Shown: positions 34,601 through 43,900 of the stretch, one piece after another
Layout: every line of letters begins with the position of its first letter
Numbering within the stretch: the first letter of the stretch is position 1
DNA from: Streptomyces sp. CB01881
Lineage (GTDB): Bacteria; Actinomycetota; Actinomycetes; Streptomycetales; Streptomycetaceae
Reading direction: 5' to 3'
Length of the DNA: 64,000 bases
Assembly (NCBI RefSeq): GCF_002953255.1
Contig: NZ_CP026498.1
Span: 1,073,858-1,137,857 of the forward strand
The notes under the pieces: model-generated
Databases searched by the model: none
Told to the model about the DNA's origin: nothing
Seen by the model: the letters and a program-made list of their open reading frames with translations, nothing else
Made by a program: the position numbers and the translations under genes

Positions 34601-34985
34601 TGCGCGACCACTGCGCGCTGCGCTCCTCCCACTCCGCCCAGACGTCGCGGCTGCTGACCGCGTGCACCGGGCGGGCCTGTGCGGCGTCGCCGTGCAGGTA
34701 GCCGCGGTCGAGGAGCTGGCGGACGGACTCGTCCAGCCAGCGCCGCAGCTCCTCGCCGAGCGGCAGGCGGGGGGCGGCGTCCGAGAAGAGGCCCACGCTC
34801 TGCAGCTGGCTGAGCAGCAGGCGGCTCAGCAGGTCGTCGTCGACCAGGGTGTCCGCGGTGCCGTCGGCGGCCTCGACGGCCGGGGCCGCCGTGCCGTCCG
34901 CGATCTCCCGGCAGAGGCGGGCCAGGGGAACCCGTGTACCGCTGCGGGCGGTGGTGATGGCTTCGCGCCGGATGATGTGCTGCAT
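25617..34985 (-). CDS. PKS-D: trans-AT polyketide synthase, MT-ACP-KS-DH-KR*-ACP-KS0-ACP-TE (terminal subunit)
   Basis: 3122 aa. In order: C-methyltransferase (about 100-390; LLEIGAGTGGGSV); ACP (Ser near 473, GIDSIIG); KS (Cys near 728, DTACSSS, with HGTGT and NLGH); DH (about 1180-1460; DHVVKGHKVLPG, LLDSTLQ); KR (about 1610-1870); ACP (near 1970); KS0 (about 2060-2490); ACP (near 2746, GFSSILA); TE (about 2790-3040; Ser in GYSLGG, Asp in VDAMYGD, His in SSNHFVIL). No AT domain is present; LPTYPFARERYW flanking motifs mark trans-AT docking regions. The KR lacks its catalytic Ser (CAG for FSS) and has TGGLGGVA in the cofactor loop. KS0 keeps Cys but loses both His (EASANGS, SSFGN). The protein ends in a basic GRRRRSSRSKK tail. 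It takes the chain from PKS-C and releases it. Confidence 0.93.
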   Translation of the reverse strand: MQHIIRREAITTARSGTRVPLARLCREIADGTAAPAVEAADGTADTLVDDDLLSRLLLSQLQSVGLFSDAAPRLPLGEELRRWLDESVRQLLDRGYLHGDAAQARPVHAVSSRDVWAEWEERSAQWSRNADLRAQVVLLDAMLRALPRILTGEVLATDVMFPNSSMELVEGIYKNNPVTDTFNGIMADAVAGIVREIVRCDPSARIRLLEIGAGTGGGSVKVFERLEPFAAHVETYCYTDLSKSFLMYAEKEYGPRYPYLDYRIFNVEAPLAGQDVEPGSYDIVLATNVLHATKDIRRTLRNAKGALKENGVLLANELSSHSLFTHLTFGLLEGWWLYEDTELRIPGCPGLTPESWEEVLDEEGFGAVSFPAQRLHDLGHQVIAADSDGLIRQELAGAPADGGAARAADAQDAPARPEAPAHRPARTGARTPAVTDEVLEQHVKDVIFEQLKLSLKVDRTQISADDAFMDYGIDSIIGVQLIQEINRKIGIDLATTDLFDHGSVNRLARYIAGAHRAEATASLPAALRAPAAEPAPLPAAHPAAPQPAVAPQAQQARVPARAPHEPAGPLHKEPIAIVGMSGRFGGSPGVEQLWEHLAQGHDLIEKISRWDMSGYHPEGAQRCEHGSFIDDIDRFDPTFFNISGVEATYMDPQQRVFLEESWKALEDAGYAGAGTRGRKVGVYVGCQESGYAQLFGGEAPPQSMWGNALSAMPARISYYLDLQGPAISVDTACSSSLVAIHLACQGLWGGETEMAIAGGVAIQTTPKFWVIAGQAGMLSASGRCHTFDDRADGFVPGEGAGVVVLKRLSDALADGDHIHGVISGSGVNQDGASNGITAPSAKSQERLERSVYDAFGINPEHIQLMEAHGTGTKLGDPIEYQALKRAFRHYTQQRDYCALGSIKSNLGHTITAAGIAGVIKVLLSLRHRRIPPSINFERGNAHIDFTDSPFYVNTEDRPWEAGGDGTRRAAVSSFGVSGTNAHLVIEEAPYRAHRTGGPSAHLVTLSAGTAEQLEEQAERLLAHCEQQPGLDPGDIGFTLLVGRRHLPHRLALVVRDQAELVQNLRLWTAKGQSPRVCAGEVPAQGNQERAALRNFGNECIRQAAAGTDPDSLAELLATVADLYVQGYGLDYAALFADGQYTRVPLPTYPFARERYWVPQAQPQTAALPAATGQHTAAHPLLHADVSDFRSRRYRSEFTGEEFFLRDHVVKGHKVLPGVACLEMARAAAALTLGGPAQGGRGLALRNVVWARPVTAGAEPVTLTTSLVPRGHDEADYEIAGPAGDTPGAAVVHSQGQVVLKDLGPAVLDLPGLRAACGRTEIGADRLYPAYEAIGFSYGDGHRGIERLHIGRDQVLVQLKLPASVRATRDAYVLHPSLLDSTLQASLGMGLAGGDADTLDVSGMKPSLPFALDELEVLGSCTEAMWAWIRYSAGVERGGKVFKLDIDLCDEQGGVRARIRGMSYRVLDGEVGAAAETPVVRAAGVESVAFVPAWREPAPGAAAVEPHRHAVLLPDLPALADALAGQDPAVRVLSLTSAAAGIAERFTEYTEQALAHVRRLLDDPARERLLVQLVVPDRGEPATVQGLLGLLKSAQAEDPRLLAQAVLVDPDEPAAQLAGRVAAGRRHPGEACLRFRDGRTEALTWAEGDNRPETRVPWRTGGVYLVTGGLGGVATLFAQDMATVHGITLVLAGRSALRPEQRAVLDGWRAQGADVRYERVDVARAAEVRALVEGIVQEHGALHGIVHSAGVLRDGLLRRKTAEECREVLAPKVAGLVNLDEASKDVPLDFLVVCAGAAGVFGNTGQADYAAANAFQDAYTHHRQELVARGLRSGASVCVDWPLWAEGGMRVDAATETVMRERLGMVPMPTATGLAALYAALGAPRTQVLVIAGDAERIRRTVLHGAPQPEPRPAAVPAPAPARPAAGSAGAGRKAVRAELVTYLRNTLAEVIQVPAHRIDPGAPFERFGIDSVLALAVTNRLEADFGSLSKTLFFEHQTIDDLSGYFLGAHAGALESVLGIRDASPEPAAPAAPPAVPAAPPASAATVPSAPAATAATAAPVRREPADDAPQRRSAPQEDAIAVVGLSGRYPGARDLDELWDAMAAGRDLVTEVPEDRWDHELYYDPEQNKPGRTPTKWGGFIDGVADFDPLFFNVSPREAAITDPQTRLFLECVWNLLEGSGYTRERLRTAYGSRVGVYVGAMYQQYQLLSSDIVHESITSVMSYSAIANRVSHFFDLQGPSLAVDTTCSSSLVAIHMACEELRRGGCDMMIAGGVNLTLHPKKFLGLSLTGLTGSDPGSRAFLDGDGFLPAEGVGAVLLKPLARAVSDGDEILAVIRSSATNHKGRTNGPMVPSPDRQAELIEENLERAGVHPRTVGYVEASANGSQLGDAIEFAALRKVFGRHTQDEGFCALGTVKSSFGNAEAASGIAQLSKVALQLKHRRLVPFVGQGGLNPGVQPAGTAFYLPREAQPWHRPVVDVDGQEREYPRRATISAFGAGGSNAHLVVEEYVPEQSVADGHEDDRAPQVVVLSARNEGRLKAVAERLLEFVNAQDGLSLADLAHTLQSGREAMDARLALVAGSTGELVAGLGHYLAGTAGQAPVPLFTGDARREDSELGALLSGRVGDAVVRELLAENRPENVALFWARGGNVPWEALPREGRAPRMLRTLPTYPFDRKRYWVPQGEPSAPVPAPAPVVPAPAGNGQAAPAGTGAAERLTVLVADLLGVPADALDLDAPLQDLGFSSILAMQLVKGIQTEVDPAADLQALADCRSTRDLVRRFGSAVPSAAAAAGAAQPQARFPEVIRLNAVTEGRPVFWFHGGLGGLEVYGAVADAFGRPFHGIQARGWMSDAEPLNGITAMAAHYAHIIRTVQPEGPYDLGGYSLGGLLAYEVTRQLQEQGETVETIVMVDAMYGDRVKEMTMSRKDMVLQQVNALLFAAVRPAPENFADAFIAAAEVDWSQGDDELLDRLIAVAQQRGLGGSAEALRALVEQNVRVQEAYGVLEYDVRPLARPESVTCFYFRNKSGLFYGELEPVFSTQEDGTALDQVNYWEEWQQQLPNFHRTDVDSSNHFVILSDPKSLSAIRSFCELFYSGSREEKRIAAAKTWVGRRRRSSRSKK

Positions 34986-34986
34986 G

Positions 34987-37900
34987 TTACGAGTTACCCC
35001 CCTGAGCCTTGACCAGGCCGAGCTGGTCGAACGTGCCGGAAAGAAGGACGTCGAGGGCCGCCATGCCGTCGGCGGGCTCGATCGAGGCTGCGCCGGCCCT
35101 GCTCATCCGCTCCTGGTACTCCTGGGAGGCGACGATGCCGACGCTGCCCCAGTAGCCCCAGTTCATGGTCTTCACGGGGGCGGAGAGAGCGGAGCCGAGC
35201 CGGTGGGCGTAGGCGTCCTTGAAGACGGAGCCGGCCACGTAGTTGCACTGCCCGGGTGCCTTGAGGAACGAGTTCATCGAGGAGAAGAACAGGACGAAGT
35301 CCAGCGGCTCGGTCCGGAAGACCTGCACCAGCCGCACGCTGACGTCGACCTTGGCGCTGACGGCGGCGCGGAAGCGCCCCTCGTCCATCCGCTCCAGGCT
35401 CTGGTCGAGCAGGACGATCGCCGAGTGGATCACGCCGTGGATGACGGGGTGGCTCTGCTTGATGTGCTCGTAGGCGCCCTGCAGTGACTCCCGGTCGGCG
35501 GCGTCGGCCTGCACGTAGCGGGGCTCCGGGCCCAGCCGGCCCAGCCGGCCCAGCTTCTCGCGGATCGCCGCGTCCTCGGCCCGGCGGCCGATCCAGACGA
35601 CCTGCGCGCCGTAGGTGCGGATCATGTGCTCGGTCCACGCCTCGCCGATGCCGCCGGCGCCGCCGATCACCACGTACGTGCCGCCCTGCCGGTACACCGG
35701 GTTACCACCCTGCGCGGTGTCCCCGGCGGTGTCCCGGTCAGTGTCCCGGGCGGTCTCCTGGATCGGGAGGAGCGCCTGCTGGTACCAGCGCCTGCGGCGG
35801 TACGCCCGGACGCTGCCGCGGTCCTCGCAGGGCAGCGCGAACAGCTCCGCGAGCGGCCAGTCGTACCCCTTGTCGAGGTCGGCCAGGCGCACGTTCCAGC
35901 CCGGGTACTCCTTGGCCACCGAGCCGAGCAGGCCGTGCAGGCCGGCGTGGGTCGGGTCGACGGTGTCGCTGCGCCGCACCGGCAGGCTCTGCTCGGTGAC
36001 GACGGTCAGGTCGAGCGTGCGGCGGCCGTAACCGAGGCTCAGCAGCGCCTTCAGCGTGCGGAAGCAGGCATACAGCCCGCCCTCCTGTGCCTCGACCAGC
36101 GCGTCCTCCGTGACGGCCGGCGGGGTCTGCTGCTGGGGTGCCAGCCAGACCAGGTGGGCGACGGGGTCGCCGGCGGCGTCGAGCCGGGCGGCGATCGTCT
36201 CCACGGTGTCCGCGGGTGAGACGGCCAGGCGCTCGGCGCCCGGGTGGACGGTGCGGATCCGCTCCCAGTGCTCCTGCTCGCCGCCGACCACCAGGACGCG
36301 GCCGTCCGCGGCGGCGGGGGTCTGCGGGGCGGGCTTCGGGACGACGTCCCAGACCGGCTTCAGCAGGATGTTCGCCGCGGCCGACGGGTCGGCGGCGGGG
36401 ACGGGTGCGGCCGCGGGCGCCGGGGTGGGCGCGGGCGCGGCGGGCGCCGGGGTGCCCACATCGGCGGGCACATCGCTGCCCGCGTCGGCGGGAGCCGGGG
36501 TGAACCAGTAGCTCTCGCGGGCGAAGGGGTACGTGGGCAGCGGGACCCTGCGGGGCCGCTCGTCCGCGTACAGCTGCGCCCAGTCGACGGCCGTGCCGGT
36601 CACCCAGAGCCCGGCCAGCCGCTCGCTCTCCGCCGCGGACGGCGCACCGCCCGGGGCCGCCTGGGGGACGTGCACGGCGCCCCTCCCCCGGCCCTTGGCG
36701 GCCTGACCGGTGAGGACACCGTCCGCCCGGCCCTGCGCGGAGTACCGCGTCAGCTTCTCCGCCAGCTCCCCGAGGGTGGCGGCGACCAGCGCCAGACGCC
36801 GCGTCATGGCCTCGCGGCCCACCTGGAGCGAGAACGCGAGGTCCCGCGGGTCCACCGACGGGTGCGCCCGGACGTGGTCGCCGAGTCGTGCGGCGGCGGT
36901 CCTGAGCTGCTCCTCGCTCCTCGCCGAGAGGACGAAGACGCGGGGGACGTGCGCCGGCTCCGGCGCGGCGGACCCGGCGCCCTCGTCGTACTCCTCCAGC
37001 ACGAGGTGGGCGTTGGTGCCGCTGAAGCCGAAGGAGCTCACGGCCGCGCGCCGCGCGGTGCCGGCCTCCGTCTTCCAGGGCGTCAGGGCGGTGTTGACGT
37101 AGAACGGCGAGCGCTCGAAGTCGAAGTGCTCGTTGTGGCGCTCGAAGTTGAGCGTCGGCACCAGGTGCTTCTGCTGCATGCAGAGCACGGCCTTCTGGAT
37201 GGAGGCGATGCCCGCGGCCGCGGAGGTGTGCCCGAGGTTGCTCTTCACCGAGCCGATCGCGCAGTAGCCGACCTTGTCGGTGTGCTCGCGGTAGACCGTG
37301 CCCAGCGCCTCCAGCTCGATGGGGTCGCCCAGCTTGGTGCCGGTGCCGTGCATCTCGACGTAGCCGATCCCGGCCGGGTCGATGCCGTGGCGCCCGTAGA
37401 CGTCGCGCTCCAGCTCCATCTGGCTCATCACGCTCGGCGCGGTGATGCCGTTGGTCTTGCCGTCCTGGTTGATGCCCGAGCCGAGGATGACGCCGTGGAC
37501 GTGGTCCCCGTCGCGCACCGCGTCGTCGAGCCGCTTCAGGACGAGGGCACCCACGCCCTCCCCGGGCACGAAGCCGTCGGCGCCGTTGTCGAAGGTCTTG
37601 CAGCGGCCGTCCGGCGAGAGCATCCCGGCGCCGCACATGCTGATGTACGCCTCGGGGCTCAGGTAGAGGGTGACCCCGCCGACCAGGGCCATGTCGATCT
37701 CGCCGCCCTTGAGCGCCTGGGAGGCCAGGTGGGTCGCGACGAGCGAGGAGGAGCAGGCCGTGTCCAGGGCGATGGCCGGGCCCTTGAGGTTGAGGAAGTA
37801 GGCGATCCGGCCGGCCGTGATGGCGTTGCTGTTGCTGGTGGCCGAACTGGCGTCCGCGCCCTGCTTCTGCATGAGCATGCTGTACTCGTTGCTCATGATC

Positions 37901-40900
37901 CCCAGGTAGACGCCGCACTTCTCACCGCTCAGCGCCCGCGGGTCGTACCCCGCGTCCTCGAAGGCGTGGTACGCCTCCTGGAGGAAGAGGCGCTGCTGCG
38001 GGTCCATCGCCTCGGCCTCGGCCGGCGGGATGTTGAAGAACAGCGGGTCGAAGACGTCGATGTCGTCGAGGTCGCCCATCGACCGGCAGTAGACCTTGCC
38101 CTTCTGGCTCGGGCGGGGGTCGTAGTACTCGTCGACGTCCCAGCGGGACTTGGGGATCTCCCGGACGCAGTCGCGCCCGTTCGCCAGGTTGTCCCAGTAC
38201 TCGGCCAGGTTCTCCGAGCGGGGGTAGCGCCCGGCCATGCCGACGATCGCGATCGCGTCACCGCGGCGCGGGCCGGCGTCGCGCTCCCCGGCCCGGGCGG
38301 GGGCGGCCGCGACCGGCTGCGCGGCCGGCCGCACGGCCACCGGCGCGGGCTCGGGGGCGACGACGGGAGCGGGCTCGGGGGCGATCGCGGGAGCGGGCGC
38401 CGGCTCGGCTGCCGGCGCGAGGGCGCTCAGGACGACGGGGGCGGGCGCCACGGCGTCGACGGGCTCCGCGACGGGCGCGGCCTCGGCGTCGGTGGCGGGG
38501 GCGGCGTCGGCGGGGGCGGTCAGCCCGCGAAAGGGACGCCCCTGAGGGGCGCCTCCCTTCCCCAGCTCCCGGAGGATGCAGGCCGTCAGCTCCTGGATCG
38601 TCGGGTGGTCGTAGAGCCTGGTGGCGGGGAGGTCCAGCCCGTACTGCTTGTTGATCGCCTTGATCCACTCCACGCCGATGATGGAGTCCAGCCCGAAGTC
38701 GGTGAAGCTCCGGTCGAGGTCGAGCTCGTCCTCCGACACGTACAGGGCGGCGGCCAGGCTGCTCAGCAGGTCCGCCTGGACCTCGTCCTCCGAGAGGGCC
38801 GGCTGCGGCGCCTCCACCGTCACCGGCGCCGGAGCGGCGACCGGCTCGGCAACCGGCGCCACCGGCGCAACGGCGACCGGAGCGGCGGCCGGCAGAGCGG
38901 CCGGAGCCGCGGCCGGGGCGGGCGCCGCGGTGCGCAGCAGGTTGTGCAGGTAGGCCGCCAACTGGCGGACGGTGGGCGTGTCGTAGAGCCTGGTCGCGGC
39001 CAGGTCGAGGCCGTACTGCTTGTTGATCGCCTTGATCCACTCGACCCCGACGATGGAGTCCAGCCCGAGGTCGGTGAAGTTGGTGTCGGTGTCGACCTCC
39101 TCCTCCGCCATGTACAGGGCCTGGGCGAGGCTCACCGCCAGCTCGTCGACGAGGGTCTCCTCGTCCGGGCCGGCGTAGGCCGTGACCACCGGAGCGGGAG
39201 CCTGCGGGGCCTGGACCTGCGGGGCGGGAGCCTGCGGGGCCGGGGCCGCCACCGGGGCGGCGGCGGGGGCCGGCGGAGCGGGAGTGGACACCGGCGCGAG
39301 GGTCACCGCGGCGGCGGGACGACGCACGGGCGCCGGAGCCACCGGAGTGGCCGGCCCGCCGCCGAGCGGGGCGAGGCCGATGCCGCGCGGCTTCGCGACG
39401 GCGCGGGCGCCGCCGGACGGCACGGGCACCGTGGCGGGCCGCACCGGCGGGATCGGCTTCAGGGGGGTGGGCTCGGGCGCGGTCACCACCGCCACGGGCG
39501 CGGGTGCGGCGGCGGGCGCAGCGGCCGGAGCAGCGGCGGGCTCGGCAGCAGGCGCAGTGGCGGCGACGGCCGGAACCGCGGTGGCCGGCGCGGGCGCCTG
39601 GCCCGCCGGGGCCCAGAACCGCTTGCGTGCGAACGGGTAGGTCGGCAGCGAGACCCGGGCCGGCTGCGGGGCGGGGTAGAAGCCCCGCCAGTCCAGGCCC
39701 AGCCCGCTGACCCAGAGTTCGAGCAGCTTGCCGAACTTGCGCTTGCGCACCCACGCCTCGATGGTGTGCGCCATGTCCTCGTCCTCGGCGAGGAACGACA
39801 CGGCGTCCTTCGCGCGCTTCACCCGGCCCCGGTAGACCTCGCCGACGGTGTCCTTGCCGTCCAGGTGGTCGCGCAGGCGGGCGAGCAGCTCCTCGGCGGA
39901 GCCGGCCAGGAACGCCAGCCGCTCGTCCAGGTGCTCGCGTCCGGTCTGGAGCGTGAAGGCGATCCCGGGCAGGTCGGCGTCACCGATCCGCTCCTCCTGC
40001 GCCCAGTCGAGGAGTCGCTGCGCCTGCTCGCGGAGCTGCTCCTCGGTGCGCGCGGAGAGCACGACGACGGTGGACAGCGGCTGCTGCGCCGGGTCGGTGT
40101 CCGCCGGGCGCCCGGCGGGGACGTACTCCTCGACGACGACGTGCGCGTTGGAGCCGCCCGCGCCGAAGGAGGAGATGCCGGCGATCCGCGGGTACTCGCG
40201 GGGGCCGTCGGCGGTGTCGATCACCGGCCGGTCCCAGTCCGCCAGCTCCCGCTGCACCCGGAAGGGCGTCCCCTCGAAGTCGATGTGCGGGTTGAGCACC
40301 TCGGAGTGGAGCGAGGGCGCCAGCTTGCCGTGCTGGAGCTGGAGCAGCACCTTCGTCAGCGCCGAGATGCCGGCGGCGCTCTCGGCGTGCCCGATGTTGC
40401 TCTTCACCGAGCCGATCGCGCAGAACTGCCGGTCGTCCGTGTGCCGGGAGAAGGCCTTGGTGAGGCCGGCGATCTCGATCGGGTCGCCGAGGGACGTACC
40501 GGTGCCGTGCGCCTCGATGTAGCTGACCGTGCGCGCGTCGACGCCCGCCTTGTCCAGGGCGTGCGCGATCACGCCGCTCTGGGCGTTCGGGTTCGGCACC
40601 GTGTAGCCGTTGGTCCGGCCGCCGTGGTTGACCGCGGTGGCCTTGATGACGCCGTAGATCCGGTCGCCGTCGGCGATCGCCCGGTCCAGCGGCTTCAGCA
40701 GCACCGCGCCCACGCCCTCGCCGGGCACGTAGCCGTCGCCGCCCTCGCCGAAGCTCTCGCAGCGGCCCTTGCTCGACGCGAAGCCGGTCTGGCCCAGCAG
40801 CCGGTACTTGTTCGGATGGAGCGACAGGTTGACGCCGCCGGCGACGGCGACCTCGCAGTCGCCGAGCTGGAGGCTCTGGCAGGCGAGGTGGAGCGCCGTC

Positions 40901-43900
40901 AGGGAGGAGGAGCACATGGTCTTGAGCGTGATGCTCGGGCCCTGCCAGTTGCAGTAGTACGAGACGCGGTTGGCGATGTTCGCCGCGTTGCCGGGGATCA
41001 CCCGGCCCTCGGCCTGCGCCTGCTCGGTCGCACCGTACAGCTGGTACTCGTCGTACATCGCGCCGACGAAGACGCCGACGTTGCCCTCGACGCCGTTCGA
41101 GCGGTGCCGGTTGAGGTCCTGGCGCGTGTAGCCGGCGTCCTCCAGCGTCTCGTGGACGCACTCCAGGAACAGGCGCTCCTGCGGGTCGGTGAACTCGGCC
41201 TCGCGGGGCGACATGTTGAAGAACAGCGGGTCGAACCGGTCGACGTCGTCCAGGAACCCGCCCCACTTGCCGTAGGCGGTGCCGGGCTTGGACGGGTCCT
41301 CGACGGAGTGGGCGCGGTGGTCCCAGCGGTCCGCGGGCACCTCGGTGACGCTGTCCCGGCCCTCGGCCAGGTTGCGCCAGAACTCGCGGAGGTTGCGGGC
41401 CTGCGGGTAGCGGCCGCCGAGGCCGATGACGGCGATGTCGGCGCTGCGCGGCGCGACCGCCGCACGCGGCTCCGGCACGACGGCGGGCGCCGGGGCGGGG
41501 GCAGGCGCGGCGGCGGGCGCCTGAGCCACGGGCACGGGGGCCACGGGGGCGGGAGCCACGGGGGCGGGAGCGGCCACAGGGGCGGGGGCGGGGGCGGGGG
41601 CCGCGGGCCGCACGCCCAGCAGCTCCGCCAGCTTCTCCCGGTGCGCCTCGACCAGGTAGCCGGTGAGCTGCCTGATGTCGCGGTACTCGAAGAAGAGCGT
41701 CTTCGGCAGCCGGCCGAAGACCGCCTCCAGCTTGGCGGTCAGGCTCATCGCCATCACCGAGTCGATGCCGTACCGCTCCAGCGGGAGGTCGGCCTCGATG
41801 CGGTGCGCGGGCACCTTGAGCGCGCCCGCCAGCAGCGTGGTGACGTACCCGACGGCCCTGTCCTCCAGGCCGTCGTCCTGCCGCTCCACTGCCGCGCCGG
41901 GAATGTCGGTGCTCACTGGTCCTGTGTCCTCACCGGCCTGCTGCATCGTCAGCGCCTGCCTGATTCGGGCCACGTCGCCTGCGGCGACGAGCACTTGGTG
42001 GTGGTTCGTCTGGAGGCTGCGGGAGAGCGCCTCGATCCCGGCCGCGCGCTCCAGCAGGGAGATCCCGAAGCGGTCGCGGAGCTCGGCCTCCGTGCCCGCG
42101 TCCGGGCGCATGCCGCCGTCCGCCCAGAGCGGCCAGTCGACGGAGAGGGTGCGGCCGCGCCGCAGTCCGGCCGCGACCAGGCCCTGCCGGTACTCGGCGA
42201 AGCCGTCCATGAAGGCGTTGGCCGCCGTGTAGTCGGCCTGGCCGGCGTTGCCGGTGACGGCGGCGCCGGAGGAGAACGTGACGAAGAAGTCCAGGTCCGC
42301 GTCCTTGGTCGCCTCGTCCAGGTGCACCAGGCCGTCGACCTTCGGCGCCAGGACGGCACGGAACTCGCGGGCCGGCTTCCTCAGGATGAAGTTGTCCTCG
42401 ATCACGCCGGCGCTGTGGACGACGCCGTGGAGGTGGCCGGCCGTGCGCACGATCCGGTCGACCAGGGCCGCGACGGCGTCCCGGTCGGCGACGTCGAGGC
42501 TCGCGTAGGAGACGTCGGCCCCCGACGCCCGCAGCCGTTCCACGGTCCGCCGCGTCGCGGCCGTCTCCGGGGAGCGGCCGGCGAGGACGAGCGTGGCGTC
42601 CTTCACCTGGCCGGCGATCTCCTCGGCGAAGATCAGCCCGAGGCCGCCGAGGCCGCCGGTGACCAGGTAGACGCCGCCGGCCCGCCAGGGCGCGCCGGGG
42701 CGGTCCGCCGCGGGCTCCTCGGCCCAGGCCGGCACCTCGCGCCGGCCGTCCCGGTACCGGACGGTGCTGTGAGCGGTGCCGGCCTCGTCGGTGCCCGCCG
42801 GGTTGCGGCGCTCGGCCGCGAGGAGCGCGCGCAGCGCGTCCGCTCCCGTGGCGGCGTCCACGAGGACGACCTGGCCGGTGATCCGCGGGTTCTCCAGCCG
42901 GGCCGTCCGCAGCAGCGCGCCGAGGCCGGAGAGCGCCGGCGACTCGGGCCGGTCCGCCAGCACGATCTGGACGAACACCTCGGACTGCGTGCCGTCCGTC
43001 AGCAGCGCCTTCGTCCGCTCGAACACCTGGAGCGCGTAGTCGGTGTAGCGGCCCGCGAGGTCGGCGGCCTCGGAGCCGAGCACCTCGACCTCGCAGTCGG
43101 CGTCCGGGGCGACCGCGACCGCGTCCGCGAGGACGCCTGCCTCGGCGAGGACCACGGTGCGCCGCGCGGTGTCGGCCGCCGGTGCGGGCAGCGCGCGCTC
43201 GCGCCACTGGGGGAAGGCCAGGACGGTGCCGGCCGCGTCCTCCCCGGGCAGGGTCCGGGCGGTGCCGGCCGCGGGCTCCCGGGCCGGCTCCTGGGCCGGC
43301 TCCTGGGGCATCGCCCGGACCGCGAAGCCCGTCAGGCGCACCCGGACCTCCCCCGCGTCGTCGCACAGGTCCAGGTCGAGGCGGCGGACGGCGCCGTCCT
43401 GCGGGCCGGTCCCGCTCGGGCGGATCCAGACCCAGAGGCCGGGCGTCAGCGCGCCGAACACCTCGACCCGGTCGACGGCGAAGGGCAGCAGGGTCTGCGG
43501 CGCGGTGTCCGGGCCGTCCGCCGGCATCCCCAGGCAGGCCTGGAGCGCCGCGTCGGTGAGGCCCGGGTGCAGACGGGTGGCGTCGAAGCCGGGCTGCGCG
43601 GCGGCGGGGAGCACGAGGCGCGCCAGCAGCTGGCCCTCGCCGACGAGCAGGTACTCGATGCCGCGCAGCGACGCGCCGTACTCGATCCCGGCGGCCGCGA
43701 AGGCCGCGTAGACGTCGTCGGCGTCCACCCGGCGGACGGTGCACTCCGCCCGCAGCCGCGGCAGGTCGACCGGGCCGGGTGCGGCGCCGACGGGCACGAC
43801 CGTACCGGTGCTGTGCAGGACCTGCGCCGTACCCGGCCCGTCCGCGTCCTCGTCCGCGGCGAAGACCTCGAACCGGACGCCCTGCGCGTCCTCGGGGCCC

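Noticed and set aside
26292..35012. 2906-aa open frame on the + strand opposite PKS-D
   Set aside because: High-GC shadow of PKS-D. It has no domains and is full of Gly/Arg/Val runs, while the minus strand gives clear KS, DH, KR and TE motifs.
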